Shown piece by piece: positions 35,759 through 44,212 of a stretch of 64,000 nucleotides of DNA. A model generated the notes under the pieces. It was not told the origin of the DNA and did no database searches. It was given only the letters and a program-made list of their open reading frames with translations. The translations under genes and the position numbers were made by a program. Location: positions 1 to 64,000 of the forward strand of contig JAQTNF010000005.1 of assembly GCA_028713995.1 (NCBI GenBank), given 5' to 3'. The DNA is from Deltaproteobacteria bacterium (GTDB taxonomy: Bacteria; Myxococcota_A; Polyangia; JAAYKL01). Position 1 is the stretch's first letter; the number at the start of each line of letters is the position of its first letter.

Positions 35759-36082
35759 CTACTTCCCTTCCCCCGGACACCGCCCCGAGTCGTCGCGGCA
35801 GGTTCCCGGCCTGCACTCGCCCCTGAAGAAGGCCCACTCCTCGCAGCGCGAGCCGTCCGCGAACACGCACACCCCGTACTGGCCCGCGGCCTCGGTCCTG
35901 ATCTCGAGCCTGCCGCCGTTCTTCACGCAATTCACGCTGGCCGGATTCGCAATTCGGACGTTGTCGGACGGGGCCGGCTCCTTCACCGCCGCGGCGCCGG
36001 GCGCCTCGGGTGCGCGCTTCTCGACCTGCCCGCACGCCAGGGGGAGAACGATCGCAGCAAGCGCAATGACGAAGCGCCTCAT
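35759..36082 (-). CDS. DUF333-type small lipoprotein
   Basis: [18 protein letters not shown] leader; [45 protein letters not shown]. Confidence 0.85.
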   Translation of the reverse strand: MRRFVIALAAIVLPLACGQVEKRAPEAPGAAAVKEPAPSDNVRIANPASVNCVKNGGRLEIRTEAAGQYGVCVFADGSRCEEWAFFRGECRPGTCRDDSGRCPGEGK

Positions 36083-37140
36083 GGCGTTGCGCCTTCCGCG
36101 AGCCTTCCGATGGTCTCGGCGTTCGGAGGCTGCGCGAGCCCCCGGTCCGTGATGAGCGCGGTCACGAGACGCGCCGGGGTCACGTCGAAGGCCGGGTTGC
36201 GCACGGGCACGCCTTCGGGCGTGACGCGCCGCCCGTGGATGTGCGTGACCTCGTCGGCCGCACGCTCCTCGATGGGGATGGCTGCGCCGTCCGGCGTGGC
36301 CAGGTCCACTGTGGACCACGGGGCTGCCACGTAGAACGGGACTCCGTGCGCGGCCGCGGCCAGCGCCACGCCCAGCGTGCCGATCTTGTTCGCGAAGTCG
36401 CCGTTGGCCGCCACCCGGTCCGCGCCCACGACCACCATGTCGATCTCGCCACGCGCGAGGTGCGAGGCCGCAGCGCCGTCCACGATGACCGTGACCGGGA
36501 TGCCGTCGCGCGCGAGCTCCCAGGCCGTGAGGCGGGCCCCCTGGAGGAGCGGCCTCGTCTCGTCGGCCAGGACGCGCACGCGCTTGCCCTGCTCCACCGC
36601 GGACCGCACGACCCCGAGGGCCGTTCCGTGGCCGGCCGTGGCCAGGCCGCCCGCGTTGCAGTGGGTCAGGATGGTGGCGCCGTCCGGAACCAGGGCCGCG
36701 CCGTGGCTTCCCATCCGGCGGCACATGGCGATGTCCTCTTCGCGGATGGCGAGCGCCTCGGCAAGCAGGGCCTGCCGGAGAGCCACCGCGTCGTTCGAGG
36801 TCGAGGAAGAGAGGCGACGGCGCATGCGGTCCAAGGCCCAGAACAGGTTCACGGCCGTGGGCCTGGTGGCGGCCAGAAGATCACACGCGTCGTTCGCGGC
36901 CCGGGCTACGGCGCGCGCATCCCCGGAGGTCCTGGTCGCGGCGAGGGCCACGCCGAGCGCGGCCGCCACTCCGATGGCCGGAGCCCCGCGGATGACCATG
37001 GTGCGGATTGCATGCGCCACGCCGTGCGCGTCCTCGTAAGTGTTGTATCTCTCGATCTCCGGGAGCAGACGCTGGTCGAGCATGACCACAGCGCCGTCGC
37101 GCCAGCAGACCGTCTCGAACGATGAAGGCCTTTCGCTCAT
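36079..37140 (-). CDS. mtnA: S-methyl-5-thioribose-1-phosphate isomerase
   Basis: [49 protein letters not shown]; start at 37140. Confidence 0.93.
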   Translation of the reverse strand: MSERPSSFETVCWRDGAVVMLDQRLLPEIERYNTYEDAHGVAHAIRTMVIRGAPAIGVAAALGVALAATRTSGDARAVARAANDACDLLAATRPTAVNLFWALDRMRRRLSSSTSNDAVALRQALLAEALAIREEDIAMCRRMGSHGAALVPDGATILTHCNAGGLATAGHGTALGVVRSAVEQGKRVRVLADETRPLLQGARLTAWELARDGIPVTVIVDGAAASHLARGEIDMVVVGADRVAANGDFANKIGTLGVALAAAAHGVPFYVAAPWSTVDLATPDGAAIPIEERAADEVTHIHGRRVTPEGVPVRNPAFDVTPARLVTALITDRGLAQPPNAETIGRLAEGATP

Positions 37141-37264
37141 GGGAAGATCACCTCCCTGCTGGAGATTGTCGCCCGGATCATATCGGCCGGGCTCGCCCCT
37201 GACAACGTCTGCTTGCACGGCCGCGCGTTTCGGGTCACACAGGACGCGGAGGAACGAAGAGGAC

Positions 37265-38572
37265 GTGACGCGCCTTCGAGTCGCCATCGCCACCGTGGGC
37301 TGCCGCGCCAACCAGGCGGACAGCGCCTCGCTCGCCCGTTCGCTCGGCGCGGACGGCGTGGAGATCGTCTCGTCTTTCGTGGACGCGGACGTGGCGGTGG
37401 TCAACACCTGCTGCGTGACCGCCGAGGCCGAGCGCGACAGCCGCAAGGCCGTGCGCCGCGCCCTTGGCGCATCGCCCGCGACCCGTGTGGTGGTCACGGG
37501 CTGCGCGGTGACGGCTCTCGCCGGCTTCGGAGAGGGCTTCGGGCCGCGAGTCCGGGCGATCGCCGGCACGGACACGGACATGACCCGGGTGGCCGCGCTC
37601 GTGGGCGCCCTCGAAGGAGGCCGGGACCGGGACGCCGGGCAAGCCCGCGGCCCCGTGGGAAGGCCCTTGGGTCGGGAGCGCGCCCTGCTCAAGGTGCAGA
37701 CCGGGTGCAGCCACGGGTGCACGTACTGCGTGGTGCCCGCGGCCAGGGGCGAGGAGCGCTCCATGCCGCTCGGCGAGGCCGTGGAGCGGGCCGCGGCCCT
37801 GTTCGGCGAGGGGCGTCCGGAGGTCGTCCTCACGGGCGTGCAGCTCGGGGCGTGGGGGTGCGATTTGCCGGGCTCGCCACGGCTCGCGTCGCTCGTCGCC
37901 GCTCTGGCCGATCGCGCCGCGCCCGGACGCGTGCGCCTCAGCTCAATCGAGCCCTGGTCCGTGGACGACGCGCTCCTCGACGTGGTGACAGGTCACGACC
38001 GGGTGTGCCCGCACCTGCACCTGCCGCTCCAGAGCGGCTCCGACAGGGTGCTTGCGGCCATGGGGCGGACCTACGACGGTCGGGGCTTTCTCGGAATCGT
38101 CGAGAGGGCGAGGGCGCGGCGCGCGGATCTCGCGCTCGGGACCGACGTGCTGCTGGGGTTTCCGGGCGAGGACGGGGCCGCGTTCGCGGACACGCTCGCG
38201 GTGCTCAAGGACGCGCACCCGTCCTACGTGCACGCCTTCGGCTTCTCACCGCGGCCCGGCACGCGGGCCTGCTCCATGTTCGGCAGGCCGTCGCGCGACG
38301 AGGTGCGCGAGCGCGTCCGCGAGACGCGGCTCTTCGGGGATCACGCGCGCGCGGCGTTCTTCGCGGCGCAAGGGGGCGCGGTGCGCGAGGTCGCGATCGA
38401 GGGGCGCGGCGCGTCGGGCCCGCGCGGCCTCACCGACAACTTCATCCCGGTCTTCCTGCGCGGCGAGGAAGCGGCGCCGGGATCGCTCGTGCGCGCCCGG
38501 CTCGGCACGGCGGTCGTGGGAGGAAGGCTCGAGGCCGAGCCCGCCTTGCGGGACACCGGGCTTTCAAGATAG
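37265..38572 (+). CDS. mtaB: MiaB-type tRNA methylthiotransferase, probably MtaB
   Basis: [58 protein letters not shown] start. Confidence 0.9.
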   Translation: MTRLRVAIATVGCRANQADSASLARSLGADGVEIVSSFVDADVAVVNTCCVTAEAERDSRKAVRRALGASPATRVVVTGCAVTALAGFGEGFGPRVRAIAGTDTDMTRVAALVGALEGGRDRDAGQARGPVGRPLGRERALLKVQTGCSHGCTYCVVPAARGEERSMPLGEAVERAAALFGEGRPEVVLTGVQLGAWGCDLPGSPRLASLVAALADRAAPGRVRLSSIEPWSVDDALLDVVTGHDRVCPHLHLPLQSGSDRVLAAMGRTYDGRGFLGIVERARARRADLALGTDVLLGFPGEDGAAFADTLAVLKDAHPSYVHAFGFSPRPGTRACSMFGRPSRDEVRERVRETRLFGDHARAAFFAAQGGAVREVAIEGRGASGPRGLTDNFIPVFLRGEEAAPGSLVRARLGTAVVGGRLEAEPALRDTGLSR

Positions 38573-38615
38573 AGCGGAAAGGCAGGCGACCCCGCGCGGC
38601 CGCGAAAGGCGTATC

Positions 38616-39848
38616 TTGACTCTCAAGGCGTCACTGTTCAGCGGGCTCAAGGACAAGCGGGTGCCGTGCCGCACCCGCGGGTGCAAGAACACGTGGACCT
38701 TCACGGGGGAGGACCAGCTGCGGTGGATGCGGGAGGGGAAGACCGATCCGCCGGAGCGCATGTGCCCCGAGTGTTACGCCAAGTACAACGAGCTCGAGGA
38801 CCGCGAGGTGCCGTGCGCCAACGAGGCGTGCAAGGGCACGTGGACCTGGAGCAAGGCCGCGCGGCTCGCGGCGCTCAAGCGCGGGCAGACCGAACCGCCG
38901 CACGGCGTCCTGTGCAAGGCGTGCCGCGAGCGGTCGAAGGTCGTGGAGCGGTTGGAGGTTCCCTGCCGTGTGCGCGGTTGCAGCAACACCTGGGTGTGGA
39001 CCGCCGAGGAGCGCATGGCCGCGGACGGGGGGCAGGGCACCGCGTCGCCGCCGGTGCGCATGTGCGACGAGTGCTACGGGCGGTGGCGCGATCTTGCGGA
39101 CAGGCAGGAGCCGTGCCGCGTGTCCGGCTGCGAGGGCACATGGATGTGGACCAGGGGCATGCAGCTCGAGGCCGGGCGCAAGGGTGTCACGTCGCCGCCC
39201 CGCCGTCTGTGCGCCGCATGCGGCGAGGTCCTCGACGGGCTCGAGGACAAGGAGCAGCCGTGCCGGGTGCGGGGCTGCAAGGGAACCTGGGTGTGGACGC
39301 GGCTCGCGCAGGTGGAGGCGAAGCGCGCCGGAGACGGTGGGCCGCCCCATAGGATGTGCGACGCCTGCTACGAGCGCATGAAGGGCCTCGAGGATCGGCA
39401 GCAGCCGTGTCGCATCAAGGGTTGCAAGAACACGTGGGCGTGGACGCGGACCATGCAGCTCGAGGGCTCGCTGCGCGGGCGCACCGCGGCGCCGCGGCGC
39501 ATGTGCGACGAGTGCGCGGCGGCCGTGACGCGCCTCGTGGATCGCGACGCGCCGTGCAAGCACGAGGGGTGCGGCGGCACCTGGAACTGGACCGCCGAGA
39601 TGCAGCTTTCGGCCGAGCGCGCCGGCCGCGGCAACGAGCCTCCGCGCCGCATGTGCGCCGCGTGCGAGAAGTTCCTCGAAGAGGTCCGCCCGGTGAGCCT
39701 CGCCTGCTCCTCATGCGGCAAGGAGATCCTGTGGACCACCCAGGGGCAGCTCATGGCGCGCCTCGGCAAGTGGGTGCGCCCCAGCCTGTGCGCGGACTGC
39801 CGCAAGGCCATGAGCCCGGCCGACGTCGAAGGGCAGGGGCAATCCTGA
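38616..39848 (+). CDS. protein of eight tandem zinc-ribbon-like repeats
   Basis: Repeats PC(R)xxGCxxTWxWTxxxQL...PPxRMCxxC...LEDRx; TTG start inferred, SD-like AAGG upstream. Confidence 0.75.
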   Translation: MTLKASLFSGLKDKRVPCRTRGCKNTWTFTGEDQLRWMREGKTDPPERMCPECYAKYNELEDREVPCANEACKGTWTWSKAARLAALKRGQTEPPHGVLCKACRERSKVVERLEVPCRVRGCSNTWVWTAEERMAADGGQGTASPPVRMCDECYGRWRDLADRQEPCRVSGCEGTWMWTRGMQLEAGRKGVTSPPRRLCAACGEVLDGLEDKEQPCRVRGCKGTWVWTRLAQVEAKRAGDGGPPHRMCDACYERMKGLEDRQQPCRIKGCKNTWAWTRTMQLEGSLRGRTAAPRRMCDECAAAVTRLVDRDAPCKHEGCGGTWNWTAEMQLSAERAGRGNEPPRRMCAACEKFLEEVRPVSLACSSCGKEILWTTQGQLMARLGKWVRPSLCADCRKAMSPADVEGQGQS

Positions 39849-39958
39849 CCGTCCGGCGCTCCCTGCCGAGCCCGCCCGCGCAAACCCGTTCGCGCAAACC
39901 CGCTCGCCTCGCACCCGGTCTTTTGCTATGTTTCCGACCCGCATGGAGGGAGGAACCC

Positions 39959-40255
39959 ATGGACAGTGAGATGAAGCGCCGCATCGAGGAGCGCGCCGAG
40001 GTGGTGCGGATCGTCAAGCAGGACCTCATCACGCGCCTCAACCTGCCGTACGGGCCGGACGACCTGCACGAGGACGTCTCGCTCCTCGGCTCCGGCCTGG
40101 GCCTCGACTCGCTCGACGCGCTCGAGGTCATCCTGGGCATCGAGCACGCGTTCGGCATCAAGATCGCGGACGACAACATCGGCATCCTGCGCTCGATCAA
40201 CACCATCGCCGACCACGTGATCGCCGCGCGGCGCAATTCGGAGGTGCCCGCATGA
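39959..40255 (+). CDS. acyl carrier protein-like protein
   Basis: LGSGLGLDSLDALEVILGIEHAFGIKI phosphopantetheine-site region; SD GGAGGG. Confidence 0.88.
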   Translation: MDSEMKRRIEERAEVVRIVKQDLITRLNLPYGPDDLHEDVSLLGSGLGLDSLDALEVILGIEHAFGIKIADDNIGILRSINTIADHVIAARRNSEVPA

Positions 40256-41352
40256 GGACCTCACCCATCCGCGATCTTCTCCTTTCGCGCGGCGCGATCC
40301 TTGCGGAGAGCCACGGCGTGGAAGTCGTGTCCCGTTTCGGCGACGACGTGGCGGCCGAGTACCGTGCCGTGCGCGACGCGGTGGGGCTCACCGACTTCTC
40401 GTTCATGACGCGCCACCGCGTGCCCGAGGCCGGGCTCGACCTGCTCGAGCGCTACGCGACCGGTCCCGTGGCCAACATCCGTTTCGGACGGCTCCTGCAC
40501 ACCATGGCCGCGAACGAGGAGGGCCTCGTCGAGGCCGACCTCTACATCGCCAACAACGACGAGGAGCTGCTCGTGCTGGGCGAGAGCCTCGTGGGCGACG
40601 AAGCGACCGCACAGGTGCTCGCGAAACTTGGCGGCGCGGAAGCGGGCCTCGAGGATCTGGCCGCGGGCACGGCGCTCATCGGCATCGACGGGTACCAGGC
40701 CTTTGCCGTGGTGAAGGCACTGTTCGGCCCGGACGTGCTCGGCCTGCCGTACCTGTCCATCGAAACGTACGACTTGAGCGGAGCACAGGTGCGCCTCATG
40801 CGCGCGGGCAAGACCTCGGAGTTCGGCTACCTCCTGCTCGTGCCTTCGGACGCGGCGGCCATGGCGTGGGAGAGGCTCGAGCGGGCGGGCGAGCCCCACG
40901 GCATCCGCCCGGTGGGCATGGAGGCCCACTGCGTGCTGCGCCTCGACGGGCGCTTCTTCAACGTGCACGAGGAGGGTCGGAAGGTGCGCGACCCGCTCGC
41001 GCTCGGCCTGCAGTGGATGATCGACTTCGGCAAGGAGGAGCACCGGGGCAGGAAGGCGATCGCGGATCGGCGCGCGGCCGGCCCGGGCCGCAAGGTCGTC
41101 GGCGTGTCCGCGGCAGAGGGCGCGGCGCTCGAGGCAGGAGAGAAGATCCTGCACCAGGGCGAGATCGTGGCCGAGGTCGTGACCGCCGCCTTCTCTCCCA
41201 CCATCGGCCGCAGCATGGGCCTCGCACTGTTCGAGCGGCCATACGCATACGCCGGGCTCTCGTTCGAGACGGCGGACGGCAGAACGGTCGACACGATCTC
41301 CCTGCCGCCGTTCATGCCCAAGAGCCTCGGCGTCAAGCTCGACGAGATGTAG
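40252..41352 (+). CDS. GcvT-like aminomethyltransferase/folate-binding protein
   Basis: YRAVRDAVGLTDFSFMTRHRVPEAGLDLLERY; EFGYLLLVP; IRPVGMEAHCVLRLDGRFF; 4-nt overlap with the ACP gene. Confidence 0.75.
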   Translation: MRTSPIRDLLLSRGAILAESHGVEVVSRFGDDVAAEYRAVRDAVGLTDFSFMTRHRVPEAGLDLLERYATGPVANIRFGRLLHTMAANEEGLVEADLYIANNDEELLVLGESLVGDEATAQVLAKLGGAEAGLEDLAAGTALIGIDGYQAFAVVKALFGPDVLGLPYLSIETYDLSGAQVRLMRAGKTSEFGYLLLVPSDAAAMAWERLERAGEPHGIRPVGMEAHCVLRLDGRFFNVHEEGRKVRDPLALGLQWMIDFGKEEHRGRKAIADRRAAGPGRKVVGVSAAEGAALEAGEKILHQGEIVAEVVTAAFSPTIGRSMGLALFERPYAYAGLSFETADGRTVDTISLPPFMPKSLGVKLDEM

Positions 41353-41354
41353 CC

Positions 41355-41786
41355 ATGGGAGAGACCCCGTCCCGCCTCGTCGTGCGCAGGCTCACCGTGC
41401 GGGTGGAGTTCCACCATGTCGACATGATGCGCGTGGTGCACAACGTCCAGTACCTCTACTGGTTCGAGCGCGGACGGCTCGCGGTGCTCGAGGACATCTT
41501 CCCCATGACGTGGGCCATCGAGAACCGCATCGCGACCCCGGTGGTCATGAACCGCATCGAGTACAAGAGCCCGGCGGCCTACGGCGACGAGCTCGTCGTC
41601 ACGACCCGCCACCGCAAGGTCGAGCGCTATGACGGGCGGTTTCTGTTCGAGCACTCGGTATCCAACCAGAAGACCAAGGCCGAAGTCTGCGCGGGCGAGA
41701 GCGCGGTGACCGTGATGGAGCTCGACACGCATCGCCTCGTCAAGTCGATCCCGGACGACGTCTGGGCCAAGTACCAGGCCCTGTAG
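41355..41786 (+). CDS. acyl-CoA/ACP thioesterase, 4HBT hotdog family
   Basis: VRVEFHHVDMMRVVHNVQYLYWFERGR. Confidence 0.82.
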   Translation: MGETPSRLVVRRLTVRVEFHHVDMMRVVHNVQYLYWFERGRLAVLEDIFPMTWAIENRIATPVVMNRIEYKSPAAYGDELVVTTRHRKVERYDGRFLFEHSVSNQKTKAEVCAGESAVTVMELDTHRLVKSIPDDVWAKYQAL

Positions 41787-41788
41787 GC

Positions 41789-42871
41789 ATGCCCGACCGC
41801 GCGAGCTTCGCCGAGCGCATCGCGGGCAGGATCGTGGTGGCCGGGTTCGACGGCACGGAGCTGCCGCATGATCTGGCGCAGGACGCGCGGCGCGGCGCCC
41901 TCGGCGGCCTCGTCCTGTTCAAGCGCAACGTGGAGTCGCACGCCCAGGTGGCCGCGCTTCTCGCCGAGCTTGCGGGCCTCGCACCCGAGGACGCCCCCTC
42001 GATTGCCGCGGTCGATCAGGAGGGCGGGCGGGTGGTGCGCCTGCGAGAGCCGCTCACGGTCCTGCCGCCCATGCGCGCGCTCGGCCGGGCCGACGACGCA
42101 GGGCTCACGCGCGACGCAGGGCTCCTCGTGGGACGCGAGCTTTGCGCCCTGGGCTTCACCCTCGATTTCGCGCCGGTCCTCGACCTCGACACGAACCCGA
42201 AATCGCCGGTCATCGGTGATCGCTCGTTCGGCGCGGACCCGCGGCTCGTCGCGCGGCACGGGCTCGCGTTCGCGTCGGGCCTGCGCGAGGGCGGAGTGTG
42301 GCCGTGCGCCAAGCACTTCCCCGGGCATGGGGACGCAACCGTGGACAGCCACGAGGCCCTGCCGCGCGTGACGCACGAGGCGGACCGGTTGCGTTCGCTG
42401 GAGATGGCGCCGTTCGCCGCGTGGGCCGCGGCGCGATCGGGGCCGATCATGACCGCGCACATCGTGTGCCCGGCGCTCGATCCCGCGCTGCCTGCCACCA
42501 TGAGCGCGGCGATTGTCACGGGCGAGCTGCGCGAACGGCTCGGCTTCGACGGGCCCGTCCTGTCGGACGATCTCGAGATGGGTGCCATCGCCGAGATGGG
42601 CGGACCGGCGGCAGCGGCCGTGAGCGCGGTTCGCGCGGGCGTGGACGGCCTGCTCGTGTGCCGCAGCCTTGCGCTGCGCTCCGAGGTGATCGCGACCCTG
42701 GCCCGCGAGGCCACGGATGACCCCGTCTTCTCGGACCTCCTCGAGCGTGCCGCCGCGCGCCTTTCTCCCCTTGGCCGCCCGTGCGGCCCGGTGCGACCAT
42801 TGTCCTGGATCGGCTCGGACGAGCACATCTGCTTGAAGGAATCGATACTCTCCCGGCTGGGGAGGAGCTGA
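41789..42871 (+). CDS. nagZ: GH3 beta-N-acetylhexosaminidase (NagZ-like)
   Basis: AVDQEGGRVVRL, CAKHFPGHGDATVDSHEALP, LSDDLEMGAI. Confidence 0.9.
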   Translation: MPDRASFAERIAGRIVVAGFDGTELPHDLAQDARRGALGGLVLFKRNVESHAQVAALLAELAGLAPEDAPSIAAVDQEGGRVVRLREPLTVLPPMRALGRADDAGLTRDAGLLVGRELCALGFTLDFAPVLDLDTNPKSPVIGDRSFGADPRLVARHGLAFASGLREGGVWPCAKHFPGHGDATVDSHEALPRVTHEADRLRSLEMAPFAAWAAARSGPIMTAHIVCPALDPALPATMSAAIVTGELRERLGFDGPVLSDDLEMGAIAEMGGPAAAAVSAVRAGVDGLLVCRSLALRSEVIATLAREATDDPVFSDLLERAAARLSPLGRPCGPVRPLSWIGSDEHICLKESILSRLGRS

Positions 42872-42877
42872 GGCGGC

Positions 42878-43387
42878 TCAGCCGGCTTCGAGGTCGAACT
42901 CGGGCATGTCGAACCAGTAGCCGAACCCGGCCACGGCGTCCTTCTCGGCGCCGACAAGCGCCAGGTGGCCTTCCTCGATCTCGACGAACGGCCTGAAGAA
43001 CGCCTGCCCCTCGGCGTCGAGCTCGGCCACCATGCGCCTGTAGAACGCGCTCGTCTCCTGCTCCATTTCGAACGCGCGTGCCAGCATCTCGACCTCGGCC
43101 GCGCCGGCCGCCGGGGCCACGCCCTTCTTGAGCTCGCGCACCTTGGCCGCGATTGCGACCTTCTTGGGGAGCGCGGTCCTCACCTCGCCCGGCACGACCT
43201 TGCCCGTGCGCGCAAAATCGGCCAGCTTGCCCTCCAGGTAGCGCACGTGGTTCTGCTCCTCGCTCGCGAGCAGCGCGAACACGCGCCTGCCGACCGGATC
43301 CGTGGCGCGCTTCACCGCTTCTGCGTAAACCCCGCGCACCTCGACCTCGAACGCGATCGCCGTCTTCAACGCTTTTATGATGCTCAC
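42878..43387 (-). CDS. ferritin-like/rubrerythrin-type protein
   Basis: EVEVRGVYAEAVKRATDPVGRRVFALLASEEQNHVRYLEGKL; GTG start. Confidence 0.8.
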   Translation of the reverse strand: MSIIKALKTAIAFEVEVRGVYAEAVKRATDPVGRRVFALLASEEQNHVRYLEGKLADFARTGKVVPGEVRTALPKKVAIAAKVRELKKGVAPAAGAAEVEMLARAFEMEQETSAFYRRMVAELDAEGQAFFRPFVEIEEGHLALVGAEKDAVAGFGYWFDMPEFDLEAG

Positions 43388-44094
43388 GTGACTTGCCTCC
43401 TTGCAGTCCGTAGTATGGCCTCGATGAGGGCCGCGTCTACCGTGCGTACGACCGCGTCCGCACCGCAGGCCTCGAGCTCGCGCCTGCCGTACTTCCCGGT
43501 GGTGACGGCCACGCACCGGCCGCCGATCGCGTGCGCGGATGCCACGTCGTGAGGCGTGTCGCCCACCACCACGACCGGCAGCGTCCGGGACGGATCGCAG
43601 CGTCTCGCACCGACCTCGAGCACCTCGTCTCGTGTGTCCCCGTCTTCGCCGAAGCCGCCACGCTCGAGCGGGGCGAGGTCCGCGAGGCCCGCGCTCTCGA
43701 GCTTGATCGCGGCGCCGCGCCGCACGTTGCCCGTGCCGTAGCCCAGGGTCGCGCCGCAGGCCGCGAGCGCCGCGAACACCTCGCGCGGCGAGCCGATGGG
43801 CCTGTACGGACGCTCGGTCACGCCCTGCGCGAGAAACGCCACGTAGTGCCCGAGGAGCTGGTCGATGCGCGCGCGTCCGGGGTCGGGCTCGCCCGCCGCG
43901 AGGAGCAGCCCGCGCGAGATCTGGCGATCCGTGCGGCCGTGAAACTCCACGCGCGCCGCCACATCGCGCTGCCCGGACATGGTCTCGATGGCGCGGCACA
44001 TGGCCTCGTAGCCCGCGGTACGCGCGCGCGGCGGCCCCTGCACCAGCGTGCCGTCAAGATCGAACAGAACGAGGCACCGCGCGTCCTCTCCCAT
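43384..44094 (-). CDS. HAD-superfamily phosphatase
   Basis: VLFDLDGTLVQ, GYGTGNVRRGAAIKLE, VVVGDTPHDVASAHAIG. Confidence 0.88.
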   Translation of the reverse strand: MGEDARCLVLFDLDGTLVQGPPRARTAGYEAMCRAIETMSGQRDVAARVEFHGRTDRQISRGLLLAAGEPDPGRARIDQLLGHYVAFLAQGVTERPYRPIGSPREVFAALAACGATLGYGTGNVRRGAAIKLESAGLADLAPLERGGFGEDGDTRDEVLEVGARRCDPSRTLPVVVVGDTPHDVASAHAIGGRCVAVTTGKYGRRELEACGADAVVRTVDAALIEAILRTARRQVT

Positions 44095-44173
44095 GGGCCC
44101 TCTCCCTCGATGCCTCCCCTTTCTCTTGTACAATGGACGCACCGCGAGCGCACGCCGCGTGTTGCACGCCGCG

Positions 44174-44202
44174 TTGACACCCGGGCCCCCACCCGGTAGG
44201 CT
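44174..44202 (+). promoter_or_regulatory. promoter TTGACA-N17-TAGGCT
   Basis: -35 at 44174-44179, -10 at 44197-44202, ATG at 44213. Confidence 0.5.
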
Positions 44203-44212
44203 GCCGGCGCTC

